Of a stretch of DNA of 64,000 nt, positions 36,773-47,155 are shown piece by piece (within the stretch, counting starts at the first letter, position 1; each line of letters starts with the position of its first letter). The notes below the pieces were generated by a model. It worked only from the letters and a program-made list of their open reading frames with translations, made no database searches and was not told the origin of the DNA. Origin of the DNA: Polaribacter ponticola (GTDB lineage: Bacteria; Bacteroidota; Bacteroidia; Flavobacteriales; Flavobacteriaceae); contig NZ_JAOSLC020000003.1 in the NCBI RefSeq assembly GCF_026191475.2, forward strand, positions 2,325,001-2,389,000, in the 5' to 3' direction. Both the position numbers and the translations under genes were made by a program.

Positions 36773-37921
36773 ATGAAATTTAATACAAAAACAATTCACG
36801 GAGGTCAAAAACCAGAAGCAACTACAGGTGCTGTTATGCCTCCGGTTTTTATGACTTCTACTTACGAGCAATCTAGCCCAGGAGTTCATAAAGGATATGC
36901 GTATTCTAGAGGAGCTAACCCAACAAGAACAGCTTTAGAAAACAATTTAGCGTCAATTGAAAACGGTAAGCATGCTTTTGCTTTTGCATCTGGTTTAGCG
37001 GCAATAGATTGTGTTTTACGCACTTTAAAACCTGGAGATGAAGTTATCGCTGGCGATGATTTATATGGCGGAACGTATAGAATGTTTACAAGATTATTCG
37101 AAAAATACGGTTTAGAATTTTCTTATGTAGATATGAATGTTGCTACAAATGTTAAAGAAGCAATAACAGGAAAAACAAAACTTGTTTGGGTAGAAACACC
37201 AACAAACCCGTTGATGAAAATTGCAGATATTAAAGCAATTTCAACTGTAGTAAAAGAAGTAAATTCTGCTATTTTAATTGCTGTAGATAATACTTTTGCA
37301 ACACCTTATTTACAACAACCATTAACTTTGGATGCAGATATTGTAATGCATTCTGCAACAAAATACATTGGCGGTCATAGCGATTTAGTTATGGGAGCTT
37401 TAATAGTTAAAGATGCAAAATTGGCTGAAGATATTCATTTTATACAATTTGCAGCTGGCGCAATTGCGGGTCCTATGGATTCTTTTTTAGCGCTAAGAGG
37501 TGTTAAAACATTACATATTAGAATGCAAAGACACTGTGAAAATGGTAAAAAAGTTGCTGAGTTTTTATCAAACCATGATAAAGTAGAAGCGGTTTATTAT
37601 CCTGGTTTAGAAAACCATTTAGGGCATGAAATTGCTAAAAAGCAAATGAAAGATTTTGGCGGTATGGTTTCTTTTAAATTAAAAGATACTTCTAAAAAAG
37701 CTGCATTAACATTTTTAGAAAACACAAAAGTATTTACGCTTGCAGAATCTTTGGGTGGTGTAGAGAGTTTGGTTAGCCATCCTGTAACGATGACGCATGC
37801 TTCTATTCCTGAAAAAGAAAGAATCAAAATAGGAATTACAGATTCTTTAATAAGACTAAGTGTTGGTATTGAAGATGAAGAAGACTTACTTGCAGATTTA
37901 GAACAAGCATTAAGTTTATAA
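36773..37921 (+). CDS. Trans-sulfuration enzyme (cystathionine gamma-synthase-like)
   Basis: A PLP enzyme of the Cys/Met metabolism family, 382 residues. KTIHGGQKPEATTGAVMPPV is the typical start, YSRGANPTRTALENNLASIE binds phosphate and PLP, VETPTNPLMKIADI supports the ring, and MHSATKYIGGHSDLVMGAL contains the PLP Lys. SLGGVESLVSHPVTMTHASI is characteristic of cystathionine gamma-synthase, cystathionine lyase and methionine gamma-lyase alike. I favour the synthase/lyase (MetB/MetC) reading, but cannot separate these by sequence alone. Confidence 0.9.
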   Translation: MKFNTKTIHGGQKPEATTGAVMPPVFMTSTYEQSSPGVHKGYAYSRGANPTRTALENNLASIENGKHAFAFASGLAAIDCVLRTLKPGDEVIAGDDLYGGTYRMFTRLFEKYGLEFSYVDMNVATNVKEAITGKTKLVWVETPTNPLMKIADIKAISTVVKEVNSAILIAVDNTFATPYLQQPLTLDADIVMHSATKYIGGHSDLVMGALIVKDAKLAEDIHFIQFAAGAIAGPMDSFLALRGVKTLHIRMQRHCENGKKVAEFLSNHDKVEAVYYPGLENHLGHEIAKKQMKDFGGMVSFKLKDTSKKAALTFLENTKVFTLAESLGGVESLVSHPVTMTHASIPEKERIKIGITDSLIRLSVGIEDEEDLLADLEQALSL

Positions 37922-37924
37922 AAT

Positions 37925-37952
37925 AAAAAAGAGAGCAATTGCTCTCTTTTTT
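37925..37952. terminator. Bidirectional intrinsic terminator
   Basis: A symmetric palindrome AAAAAAGAGAGCAA/TTGCTCTCTTTTTT begins 4 bases after the metB-like stop and ends 3 bases before the convergent lipoprotein stop. Confidence 0.85.
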
Positions 37953-37954
37953 AT

Positions 37955-39568
37955 TTAATCGATTGTAAAAATTTCTTCTAAGAAATAATTGGCTCTTAAC
38001 TCTGCATCTTTAATTCCATCATGATAAATAATGGTTTCAGCAAGTTGTTTTTTTAGAAAATTTCCGGTATCCCATTTATTGTTTTTATTTTTATCAATAA
38101 TGGCTCTAATTGTATAGTTTTTAGGTTCTAATAAGTCAAAAATAATTGTCTTAGATGTATTAATGAATTTTCGCTCAATCACCAATTGATCTTTACCAGT
38201 AAGTAATTCAATAATTAAATTTTTAGAATTAACATTATTAACTTTTAGTGTAATTCTACCATAATCTTCAATTTCTTTAGTTCTAAAATTGTAATTAAGG
38301 GTATCATTTGTAATTCCATAAATATCATTAAATGCATTAGGGAAAGCTTTAAATCTATACTTGTCTTTAGGTTTTTTATTGAAAATAATACCAATTTTAT
38401 TTTCTTTTTTTGACCGGAATGTTTTGTAATTTACTGCAACAGTATCTTTATCAAAAAGACTAACTTTTGAAGTATCAATTTTTATAATTGGGTTATTACT
38501 TGTTAAAAAGAAAGTGTCTCTAAAATGTAATGTGTTTTTAATAGAAGAATTCATTATTAAAGAATCTAGTTTTTTCTTTCTTAATTTTACAGTAACTGTA
38601 TCTATAAAATTATTATTAGAAACTATAAAGTTTAAAGAATCTGCTTCTATTGGTGTAAACCAAAAATTTAAAGTGTCTTTTGTTTTTTCAAATTTAGAAA
38701 TGCTTTTAAAGTCTTTAGGAACTTCTGAAAGCATATTAATTTGCATGTTTTTTGCATCACCTTCAAAACCAAATTCTATTTTTCCTTTTGTTACTTCTTT
38801 CCCTCTTTTAAAAAGGTAAGGTTGTTCTTCTTTAAAGAGGATAATAGATTTTTTAATAATACTGTCTTTTGGTAATTGAATGGTGTCTGTAACGTAACCA
38901 ATTTTATCAGTTTTCGGATTAAAAATATAATCACTTACAGATTCTTTTAATGCAAGCATTAAATATTTTCCTTTTCTAAGGTTTGTAAAATTAAACCCAA
39001 CAGAATCTATATTGTTAGTAATATAACTTGGTTTTTCTTTGTAAATAATAGAGTCGTTAAAAGCACTGTCTATTCTATACAATAATACGCTAACATCTTT
39101 TGGGTTCTTTAATGAACGAGCATCTTTAACAATTCCTTTTGCGGTTAGCGAGTCTATATAGTCACCCGTAGAAAAAACATATTTAAAATTTTCTAGTTTA
39201 TTACCCTCATTATTGTCTTGTACTGCATTTCCAAAATTAAAAATGTAAGTAGTATTTAATTTTAAGGTATCTAAAATCTCAATTTTTATAAATTTACTTG
39301 GAGACCCTTGTGGAGAAATTAAAGGAGGATTTTTCATTGGAGGTGAAACAACCAATTGTTTACTTAAATCTTTAAGAACAATATATTCATTAAAATCAAT
39401 TTTAATTTCCTTTTTATCGAACTTTATACTTTCATAAGCTGGATTTGCAGTAACAAATAAAGGAGCTTCTTCATCTTTTGGTCCACCTTCTGGTGTTCCT
39501 GTTCTAGCGCAATTTGATGCAAAAAAGACTAAGACTACTAAAAAAAGAAATTTGGAAACTATTCTCAC
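37955..39568 (-). CDS. Ig-like (Big_5/SbsA) domain lipoprotein
   Basis: A 537-residue lipoprotein (lipobox LVFFASNC, about Cys 20) that starts its mature part with ARTGTPEGGPKDEEAPLF, a conserved bacteroidetal opening. Residues about 35-130 form a bacterial Ig-like domain (KKEIKIDFNEYIVLKDL, TYIFNFGNAVQDNNEGN). The rest is beta-rich, with a second Ig-like segment near 330-430 and a C-terminal domain containing IRAIIDKNKNNKWDTGNF, a likely Ca2+-type loop (DKNKNNKWD). Surface or periplasmic role unknown. The comF gene lies 56 bases upstream on the same strand. Confidence 0.85.
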   Translation of the reverse strand: MRIVSKFLFLVVLVFFASNCARTGTPEGGPKDEEAPLFVTANPAYESIKFDKKEIKIDFNEYIVLKDLSKQLVVSPPMKNPPLISPQGSPSKFIKIEILDTLKLNTTYIFNFGNAVQDNNEGNKLENFKYVFSTGDYIDSLTAKGIVKDARSLKNPKDVSVLLYRIDSAFNDSIIYKEKPSYITNNIDSVGFNFTNLRKGKYLMLALKESVSDYIFNPKTDKIGYVTDTIQLPKDSIIKKSIILFKEEQPYLFKRGKEVTKGKIEFGFEGDAKNMQINMLSEVPKDFKSISKFEKTKDTLNFWFTPIEADSLNFIVSNNNFIDTVTVKLRKKKLDSLIMNSSIKNTLHFRDTFFLTSNNPIIKIDTSKVSLFDKDTVAVNYKTFRSKKENKIGIIFNKKPKDKYRFKAFPNAFNDIYGITNDTLNYNFRTKEIEDYGRITLKVNNVNSKNLIIELLTGKDQLVIERKFINTSKTIIFDLLEPKNYTIRAIIDKNKNNKWDTGNFLKKQLAETIIYHDGIKDAELRANYFLEEIFTID

Positions 39569-39624
39569 AAAAAATAAATTTTATACAAATTAACAATTAT
39601 TTTTTGAATATAAAATCATAAAAT

Positions 39625-40311
39625 TCACTCTGTATATGCCATTGTTAAAATACTTATTGTACAATTTTTAGATTTTTTAAACTCTTTAACACAAGCTTCA
39701 ATTGTTGCACCTGTAGTAATAACATCATCAATTAATAAAATGTGTTTGTTGTTAAAGTAAGTAGGGTTTTTTAAAATAAACTTTGTGTCATTATTACTAA
39801 AGCGTTCAAAACGAGATTTAAATGTTTGTGTTTTAGAAGATGAAATTCTTATTAAATAATTTTCGATATAAGGCGTTTTTAAATGCTCACTTAATTTTTC
39901 TCCAAATTTAGTAACTTGATTATATCCTCTTTCTTTTAATTTTTTAGGATGTAATGGAACAGGAACGATATAATCTACACTTGTAAATTCGTTGTTTTCT
40001 TTTAAGATTTCTCCTAGCCAATTACCAAAGAAAATACCAATTTCTTCATTTCCTTTATATTTTAAATCTTGAATTAGTTTTTGAGTAATTCCTTTTTTTC
40101 TATAGAATAATAAAGAATATCCTTTTTCTATTAAAACTCTTCCATAAAAAACTTGTGTTACTTTATTATCATTATAATTTAAAAAGTTAGTCAATGGTAA
40201 ATCGTGCCTGCAACTAGTACAAATAGAAGTTTCATTTTCTACAAGTTTTAGCTCACAAGCAGCACATAATTTTGGATAAAAAAGATAGAATAAGTCTTTT
40301 AAAAGTCTCAT
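39625..40311 (-). CDS. comF: ComF family phosphoribosyltransferase-like protein
   Basis: A 228-residue ComF-type protein. An N-terminal zinc ribbon (CAACELKL and CTSC near residues 17-36) precedes a type I phosphoribosyltransferase domain: DYIVPVPLHPKKLKERGYNQ and the PRPP loop ILLIDDVITTGATIEAC. ComF is required for DNA uptake in naturally competent bacteria, where it helps move single-stranded DNA. With comM also in this window, a competence role is possible but not shown. It diverges from the methyltransferase gene, 49 bases away. Confidence 0.9.
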   Translation of the reverse strand: MRLLKDLFYLFYPKLCAACELKLVENETSICTSCRHDLPLTNFLNYNDNKVTQVFYGRVLIEKGYSLLFYRKKGITQKLIQDLKYKGNEEIGIFFGNWLGEILKENNEFTSVDYIVPVPLHPKKLKERGYNQVTKFGEKLSEHLKTPYIENYLIRISSSKTQTFKSRFERFSNNDTKFILKNPTYFNNKHILLIDDVITTGATIEACVKEFKKSKNCTISILTMAYTE

Positions 40312-40360
40312 CTTTACAGAACAATTTTTAGAAATATACTTAATAAATAAGAGATAGCAA

Positions 40361-40924
40361 TTGTCTAGCAGGATAAAATTTTTTCAAGAAGCAATAAAAA
40401 ACATTAAAACTTTAGGAACAGTAACACCGAGTTCGAGGTTTTTGTCTAAACGTATGTTAAAAGAAATAGACTTTGCTAAGGCAGAGGTTATAGTAGAACT
40501 AGGAGGTGGCAATGGAGCTATTACAAAATATATTCTTAAAAATTTATCGCCTAAATCTACACTTGTTTGCTTTGAAATTAACGATAATTTTTATAATCAA
40601 CTACAAACGTTAGAACATCCACAACTGATTGTTTTAAAAGCTTCTGCAGCAAATATTATTTTAGAATTACAAAAGCTAAATTTTACAAAAGTAGATTATA
40701 TTATCTCTAGCCTACCATTAACTATAATACCAGATGAGGTTTCTGATGAAATTTTAAAAAAATCTTTTAAAATTTTAATCAACAACGGAACATTTATTCA
40801 ATACCAATATAGTTTAACTTATTTTAAAAAATTAAAGAATGTATTTAAGGAATCTATTTCTCTAGATTTTGAACCTTTAAATATTCCTCCTGCATTTATT
40901 TATCGATGTAAAAAAGTAGAATAA
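40361..40924 (+). CDS. Class I SAM-dependent methyltransferase, phospholipid N-methyltransferase/KsgA-like (TTG start)
   Basis: A 187-residue methyltransferase. IKFFQEAIKNIKTLGTVTPS and EVIVELGGGNGAITKYILKN (SAM motif I) are followed by TLVCFEINDNFY (motif II) and DYIISSLPLTIIP. The SLP motif in place of NPPY and the GTVTPSS opening match the phospholipid N-methyltransferase (PmtA-like) branch. A stop codon (TAG 40355) sits two codons before the TTG at 40361 and no ATG lies before SAM motif I. TTG is therefore almost certainly the start. Lipid substrate is inferred from family only. Confidence 0.83.
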   Translation: MSSRIKFFQEAIKNIKTLGTVTPSSRFLSKRMLKEIDFAKAEVIVELGGGNGAITKYILKNLSPKSTLVCFEINDNFYNQLQTLEHPQLIVLKASAANIILELQKLNFTKVDYIISSLPLTIIPDEVSDEILKKSFKILINNGTFIQYQYSLTYFKKLKNVFKESISLDFEPLNIPPAFIYRCKKVE

Positions 40925-40951
40925 TTTTTCTTAAAAATATGAGCAAACGTG

Positions 40952-40959
40952 TATCTTTG
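40952..40959 (+). promoter_or_regulatory. Possible -7 element for glyS
   Basis: TATCTTTG matches TAnnTTTG exactly, 8 bases upstream of the glyS ATG, which would leave a very short leader. No clear -33 TTG is visible at the usual distance. GAGC (40941) and GCTC (40961) flank it as a weak hairpin. Confidence 0.4.
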
Positions 40960-40967
40960 CGCTCATT

Positions 40968-42515
40968 ATGGCAAAACAAGAAGATCAGTTTAAAAAAGTT
41001 TTATCGCACGCAAAAGAGTATGGCTATGTTTTTCAGTCTTCTGAAATATATGATGGCTTAAGTGCGGTGTACGATTATGCTCAAAATGGAGTTGAGTTAA
41101 AGAAAAATATTAGAGACTATTGGTGGAAAGCAATGGTGCAAATGCATGAAAACATTGTGGGTATAGATGCAGCTATTTTAATGCATCCAACAACTTGGAA
41201 AGCTTCTGGTCACGTAGATGCTTTTAACGATCCTTTAATTGATAATAAAGATTCTAAGAAGCGTTACAGAGCTGATGTTTTAATAGAAGATTATTGTCTT
41301 AAAATTGAAGGGAAAATAAATAAAGAAGTAACCAAAGCTGCAAAGCGTTTTGGAGATGCTTTTAATAAAGAAGAATTTCTTGCAACTAACGGAAGAGTTG
41401 TTGGTTATCAAGACAAAATAAAAACCATTTTAGCAAGAATGGGTAAATCTTTAGAAAATGAAGATTTAGCTGATGTTAAATTGTTAATAGAAGAATTAGA
41501 AATTGCAGATCCTTTAACGGGTTCTAAAAATTGGACAGAGGTAAAGCAGTTTAATTTAATGTTTGGTACCAAAATTGGTGCTTCTGCAGATAATTCTACG
41601 CAAGTTTATTTAAGACCAGAAACGGCTCAAGGAATTTTTGTGAACTTTTTAAATGTTCAGAAAACAGGACGTATGAAAATACCTTTTGGAATAGCTCAAA
41701 CAGGAAAAGCCTTTAGAAACGAAATTGTTGCAAGACAATTTATTTTTAGAATGCGTGAGTTTGAGCAAATGGAAATGCAATATTTTGTAAAACCAGGAAC
41801 TCAGAAACTTTGGTATGATCAGTGGAAAGAAACACGTTTAAAGTGGCATTTATCTTTAGGTATGGGCGCAGAGAACTATCGTTTTCATGACCATGCTAAA
41901 TTAGCACATTATGCAGATGCAGCAGCAGATATAGAGTTTAATTTTCCTTTCGGATTTAAAGAATTAGAAGGAATCCATTCTCGTACAGATTTCGATTTAA
42001 AAGCACATGAAGAACATTCTGGTAAGAAATTACAGTATTTTGATCATGAAGAAAATAAAAGTTACACACCTTATGTTGTAGAAACTTCTATTGGTTTAGA
42101 TAGAATGTTTTTAGCAGTTTTTTCTAATTCTTTAGTGGAAGAAGCTTTAGAAAACGGAACAACAAGAACTGTTTTAAAATTACCATCTGTTTTAGCACCC
42201 TTTAAGGCAGCGGTTTTACCATTGGTAAAAAAAGATGGTTTGCCAGAAGTTGCACGTAAAATTATGGAAGATCTTAAATGGGATTTTAATGTCTTTTACG
42301 ATGAAAAAGATGCCGTAGGTAAACGTTATAGAAGACAAGATGCAGCAGGTACTCCTTTTTGTATAACAGTAGATCATGATACTTTAACAGATAATTCTGT
42401 TACTATAAGACACAGAGATACAATGGAACAAAAACGTGTTGCAATTGCAAGTTTGAAAGACATTATTAAAGCAGAAGTTGCTGTAAAAACTTGGCTACAA
42501 AAGATGGAAGCATAA
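40968..42515 (+). CDS. glyS: Glycyl-tRNA synthetase (single-chain, alpha2 type)
   Basis: Charges tRNA-Gly with glycine; class II synthetase of the dimeric type. The 515 residues include motif I-like HPTTWKASGHVDAFNDPL, FNLMFGTKIG, motif 2 AFRNEIVARQFIFRMREFEQ-like (FRNEIVARQ...FRMREFEQME), HEENKSYTPYVVETSIGLDR (motif 3), and the C-terminal anticodon-binding domain (KAAVLPLVKKDGLPEVARKI). Start and length fit the family. A terminator follows. Confidence 0.96.
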   Translation: MAKQEDQFKKVLSHAKEYGYVFQSSEIYDGLSAVYDYAQNGVELKKNIRDYWWKAMVQMHENIVGIDAAILMHPTTWKASGHVDAFNDPLIDNKDSKKRYRADVLIEDYCLKIEGKINKEVTKAAKRFGDAFNKEEFLATNGRVVGYQDKIKTILARMGKSLENEDLADVKLLIEELEIADPLTGSKNWTEVKQFNLMFGTKIGASADNSTQVYLRPETAQGIFVNFLNVQKTGRMKIPFGIAQTGKAFRNEIVARQFIFRMREFEQMEMQYFVKPGTQKLWYDQWKETRLKWHLSLGMGAENYRFHDHAKLAHYADAAADIEFNFPFGFKELEGIHSRTDFDLKAHEEHSGKKLQYFDHEENKSYTPYVVETSIGLDRMFLAVFSNSLVEEALENGTTRTVLKLPSVLAPFKAAVLPLVKKDGLPEVARKIMEDLKWDFNVFYDEKDAVGKRYRRQDAAGTPFCITVDHDTLTDNSVTIRHRDTMEQKRVAIASLKDIIKAEVAVKTWLQKMEA

Positions 42516-42533
42516 CATTTTTTTACTCAAATA

Positions 42534-42572
42534 AAAAAATCCGTTAGAAGATAATATTCTAACGGATTTTTA
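42534..42572. terminator. Bidirectional intrinsic terminator
   Basis: The stem AAAATCCGTTAGAA/TTCTAACGGATTTT has a seven-base loop, an A run before it and a T run after it. It lies between glyS and the convergent outer-membrane protein gene. Confidence 0.85.
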
Positions 42573-42590
42573 TTTTTATATAAAATTTTT

Positions 42591-43088
42591 TTAAAATCTC
42601 CAGCCAATATTTAAACCAACTCTTGGTACTAAAACAGGTGAGTTAGAACCAAATAAATTACGACCAATACCACCATATAAATCTATTACTAAACCACTAC
42701 TTGCTACATACTTTGTACCAACAGCAATACCTAACGCGCCATCTGTGTATTTAGTATCGTAAATATTTGAGTCTTTTACAGATTCTTTTTTTCCAGAATT
42801 AACACCAAAAAAACCTTCTCCAAAAAAGTTCCATTGTTCATTTGTAGAAAAATAATGACGATAATATGGTGTTATCATCATATTTTCATTATATCTAAAA
42901 TCGGTAGTTTGTTTCGCTAAATTAAATTGAGCAGAAATACCAAAAGAAGATTCATCTGATATGTATTTTTCATAAGAAAATTCTAAACTTCTAACTACTA
43001 GCGCATCTGCTATATCCAACTTTAATTCTTGTTGAGCATACCCAAATGAGCCAATAAACAATGCAAATAATAAAATGATTTTTTTCAT
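42591..43088 (-). CDS. Outer-membrane beta-barrel protein (DUF3575-like), paralogue 1
   Basis: A 165-residue small barrel with signal peptide MKKIILLFALFIGSFGYAQ. Alternating strands include LEFSYEKYISDESSFGISA, MITPYYRHYFS, FFGEGFFGVNSG and LGIAVGTKYVASSGLVIDLY. It ends in the barrel closing signal VGLNIGWRF, with C-terminal Phe recognised by the BAM machinery. It is clearly paralogous to the protein encoded 76 bases upstream (43165-43725), sharing DESSFG, TPYYRHYFS, GIAVG and GIGRNL. Function unknown. Confidence 0.87.
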   Translation of the reverse strand: MKKIILLFALFIGSFGYAQQELKLDIADALVVRSLEFSYEKYISDESSFGISAQFNLAKQTTDFRYNENMMITPYYRHYFSTNEQWNFFGEGFFGVNSGKKESVKDSNIYDTKYTDGALGIAVGTKYVASSGLVIDLYGGIGRNLFGSNSPVLVPRVGLNIGWRF

Positions 43089-43164
43089 GGTTTAATTTTA
43101 ATGAATAACGATTTGTTATTAATGAAAGTATGATACAAACATACTAAATTCTATAATTCTAACT

Positions 43165-43725
43165 TTAGAATCTATATCCAAGAGAAATTCCTCCTCTACC
43201 AACAGCCTCTAAAGAGCTATTATTTCCTCCTAAATTTCTACCTATACCTAAGTAGATTTCAGTAGTAAAACCTTTTTTAGAAATAAATTTACCACCTACA
43301 GCAATACCAACAGCAAATTCTGTTTTGGTTTCTCCGTTACCGTAATTAGAGTGGTAGTTGCCATTAATATCATAGTAATAATCGTAAGTATTATTTTTAT
43401 AAGAATGCAACATACCAAAGCCTTCTACAAAAAAACCTCTAGCATACCTATTCGAAAAATACCTTCTATAAAAAGGGGTTAAAGAAAATTTTCTATACTC
43501 GTCTAAATCTAAATCATTATCAAAGCCAATAAGTAAACCAGTACCAAAAGAAGATTCTTCATTTATTAAGTACTCATATGAAACATCTAGCCATTCAAAA
43601 GCTAATAAACCTAAAGCATTAAGCTTAACTTCATGTTTTTTATTAATATCTTGAGGATATTCTTTTTCTTGAGCAATTGAAATTGCAGAGATAAATAATA
43701 AGATAAAAAATGTAATTTTTTTCAT
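43165..43725 (-). CDS. Outer-membrane beta-barrel protein (DUF3575-like), paralogue 2
   Basis: A 186-residue barrel with signal peptide MKKITFFILLFISAISIAQ. Strands include FEWLDVSYEYLINEESSFGT, SLTPFYRRYFSNRYARGFFV and FAVGIAVGGKFISKKGFTTE. It ends with GISLGYRF. A loop rich in Tyr/Asn (NNTYDYYYDINGNYHSNYGN) is longer than in its neighbour. It lies 54 bases after the large barrel-like gene and 76 bases before paralogue 1, probably one transcript of three envelope genes. Function unknown. Confidence 0.87.
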   Translation of the reverse strand: MKKITFFILLFISAISIAQEKEYPQDINKKHEVKLNALGLLAFEWLDVSYEYLINEESSFGTGLLIGFDNDLDLDEYRKFSLTPFYRRYFSNRYARGFFVEGFGMLHSYKNNTYDYYYDINGNYHSNYGNGETKTEFAVGIAVGGKFISKKGFTTEIYLGIGRNLGGNNSSLEAVGRGGISLGYRF

Positions 43726-43779
43726 AATAGGGTTTTATTTATAAGTTAACAAAAGTATACAAAAAGTATACCAAGAACA

Positions 43780-46700
43780 TTAAAAAACAGCTCTTAATTG
43801 TAAAGTACCAGTATGGATTGCTTTAGAGTTTTCGCTTTTTCTTCCTAAATAATTAATATTTAAGTTTAAGTAAGAATTTAATTTCTGATTAAATAATAGG
43901 CTCCAGGTGTAATTTTTGCCTCCTTGTAAGCCTTCTAACATTTGGTAGGCAACAGGTGTGTTAGATTCGCCTTTAAAATCATTTAAAAAAATATTTACAT
44001 TTGCAGAAATTTGATTCTCTTTTTTACTTAAGTAAAAATATTCTACACCAAATTTTTGTTGTTTCAATTCTTCGAAATCTTCTAATTTATTTTCTTTGTT
44101 TTTAAAATGATAAAAAGCAGTAAGTCGGTTGTTTTTATTATAAAGGAAGCTAATTTTTTGTTGAATTTCTTCTGTATTAATTACATAATTTCTATTAGTA
44201 AAATTTTCTGTATCTAAAGTATTTGTAGACGTTTTTCCCATAAAATCTAAAAGCCAGAAAGTGGCGAATTTATGTGAGTAATCTATTTGATGAATCTTAA
44301 TATTGTTTTCTTGATTACCGATAAAGTATTGTTGTTTTATTTTTGAGTTTCCATAAGTGAAAGTAACACTGTTTTTTTGCAAGTCTTTGTTAAAGTATAA
44401 ACTGTTTCTGTAGTTTAGGTTTAAACCAATTAATGAGCTTTCATCAAAATCAAAAGGATTTAATTGAAAGGAATCTCCTATTCTTTGTTGTTCATTATCT
44501 ACACTTAAAAAACTCTGATTGTAAAAATGAGATAACAATTTTTTATAGCCAGTTTTAGAACTCCAATTTTTTGGACTTAAAGTAAGGTTTTGTTGTAATT
44601 TTGCCCTTTGTGTAGCAATATAGCTAATGTTTGGTTTTGGTAATCGTAAATAGTTTGCTTGGTCTTGATATTGAGCAATTTCAAATTCATTAAAATCTTG
44701 AATTCCATCATTATTATAATCGATCCAAGTATAAAAACCTAAACCGGGTTCTGTTTTTATATACACATAATCTTGTCTTGCTATATTACCAGAAGAGGTT
44801 TCATAAATGGTACTTAAGTTAATAAAATCATTAAAGAACTTCTGATTGAAAACAATTCTAGAATTTAAAGCTTTTTCATCTTCAGAAAAATTATTTTCAG
44901 TAATTCTATAATTGGCAAATACACTAAGATTCGTATTCTTATTTTTAATTAATTTACTATTAATGTAAAATGTTTTTCTATTGTTTATTTCTGTAAACTG
45001 ATTTGATTTTATACTATCATTATTTCTGTAATTAAAACCTAATTTTGCAAATATTTTGGTTGAATCTCCAATTCCGAGATAGGTTTCATATTCTTTAAAT
45101 TGATGACTTGTATTGATAAAGTTTTGTGTGTTTATATCTTTTCTACTATTAGTTTCTAAGTTTACAAAGGCGCCAATCCAAGATTTTTTAAAACTTTGTT
45201 CTGCTTTTGCCTTCGCTCTAAAAAAGAATTGTCTTCTAAACTAGATGTGTTTTCTAATAAACTACTGTTTACAAAAAAAGTAGTTTTATTAAATGTTAAC
45301 TTAGATTGTAAATCGTGCTTTACACCATTAAAAACATCTGTATAATTTAAATTATTAAATCTGTACAAAATAATATCATCATTTTTATTTTGTAAACTCA
45401 ACTCTGTTTGAAAATAATTTTTTGTGGCATTATTAGTTAGTATATTCCAATCTCTATTAAATTCAACAGATTCCCAACCTTGTTCTGAATTAAAATTTTG
45501 CTCTACAAACTCATGATTTATGTTACTTTTTAGTTGCCATTTTTTATCAATTAAAATTTGCTCCCAACCAACTTTAGCTGCTATTGCAATATTCTGTTTG
45601 TCATCTATACTAGAAAATAAATTTGCATCATTATTACTAATTGCAATTTCGGTATTAATTTGTGTTCTTTTATTTGGGTTGTAATCAGATTGCACTACAA
45701 ATACTTGTGTTTTTGATGGTGCAACTAAATTAACAATTGGCTTATAACTTCCTTGATTTACACCAACATAGAGAAAAATATTCCCAATAGCAATACTTTG
45801 GTCTAAATTATAATCACCATTATTAATACCAACATTTGTAAAAGTAACATTGTATAAATTATCTACTTCTTCAGTAGTATATTCAAAAACCTCTACATTA
45901 CCAGTTGTAACTTTTTTGTATAAAATTTTATTTTCGCTAAAAGAGTCTAAAAATGCACTTTCAGAAACCATTGCATTAGTATTGTTACCTGCATTAGATA
46001 AAATTTGTTTTTGTTCTATAGAAAGATTTTGCTGTAGTGGTTGGTTTTTTGCATCATTTTCAGAATAAAAGTAACCAGCTATATTAAACTTATCACTTTT
46101 GTATGTAACTTCTTCATAGGTAATAAAACGCGTATAATTTCTATCAGAATATTGAAAGTCTATCGATATTCTCATGTCGTTTGTGATAGGGAAAGTTGTG
46201 TTAAAAGTAATTTCTCCAAGATTATAGTTAACCATATAATCTTCATTCTCTCCGCGTTTAATTTGAATTCCATTTACATAAACACTCTCACTGCCTTCAA
46301 TCATTAAAATTGAAGCTTCATTATTAACGCCATAAATTTTATAAGGTCCTTGGTTTCCTTCAGTAGAAGTAAAATTATGAGTATTAAATTTTCCTCTTAC
46401 AACAGCGCCAGATGCTGCTACTTTTAAATTGTTATTTATTTTAGCTTCTACCTTTAAACCAGCTACTTGTTTTGTAAAGGTTAAAAAGTAGCTTTGTTGG
46501 TTTTGTAAAGAAATATCACCAGCTTTTACCCGCCAATTATCATTAAACATCTCTATAAATATACGATCGAAATCTGTAATGTTTTGCGAGTATCCATTGT
46601 TTTGAATAGGTATGTTTGTGTCAAAAATATTTGCTCTTAAACTTACTTCTTTAGATAGTTTACCAGATATTTCTAAATCTAAAGCAGAATTAGTTACTGC

Positions 46701-47155
46701 GTTTTGATTGTTTCCAGAAGTAACACCTCTTGTTATAAAACCTTTTGTCTTTAGCCCCTCAAAAAACTTTACTTCAGATGTTTTTTTATTTGTTGTTAAG
46801 CTATATAATGTACCCTCATTTGTGGTTTTCTTAATAATTAATTTATCATCAAAGGGAGTATATGTTTTAGTTATAAAATCTGGAAATCTAAAATATTCTA
46901 CAGTTATTTTAGAGTACTTTTTAGAATCAATAATTAAAGTTGCTTCAATAAAATCCATTTTAAATTCAGATTCAGAAATTCTTTTTTTGGTAGCGTCAAA
47001 AACTTTAAATAATTGTGAGTTGATTGTAATAGAATCTATTTGAATTGTATCTTTTTTTACTTCAAAAGTTTTAGATCTAAATTCTTTAGATTTAGTTTGT
47101 GCTTGGATATAAAAACCAAGGAAGAAGAAAGTTAATAAAAAAACTTTTTGTACAT
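43780..47155 (-). CDS. Very large outer-membrane barrel-like protein, about 1125 aa (two frameshifts as sequenced)
   Basis: A secreted, strand-rich Bacteroidota protein without a characterised function. The signal peptide MYKKFFLLTFFFLGFYIQAQ (from 47155) is broken at the A7 run 47137-47143. The main frame then has TRGVTSGNNQNAVTNSALDL, FDRIFIEMFNDNWRVKAGDI, the motif YVNGIQIKRGENEDYMVNYN and GEITFNTTFPI. It is broken again at the A6 run 45220-45225. The C-terminal 470 residues read WIGAFVNLETNSRKDI, an EF-hand-like WIDYNNDGIQDFNEFE, and repeated amphipathic strands ending TLQLRAVF. Adding one base at each run gives 1125 residues. The Phe end and strand pattern suggest a large barrel. Two small barrel genes follow. 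Confidence 0.8.
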
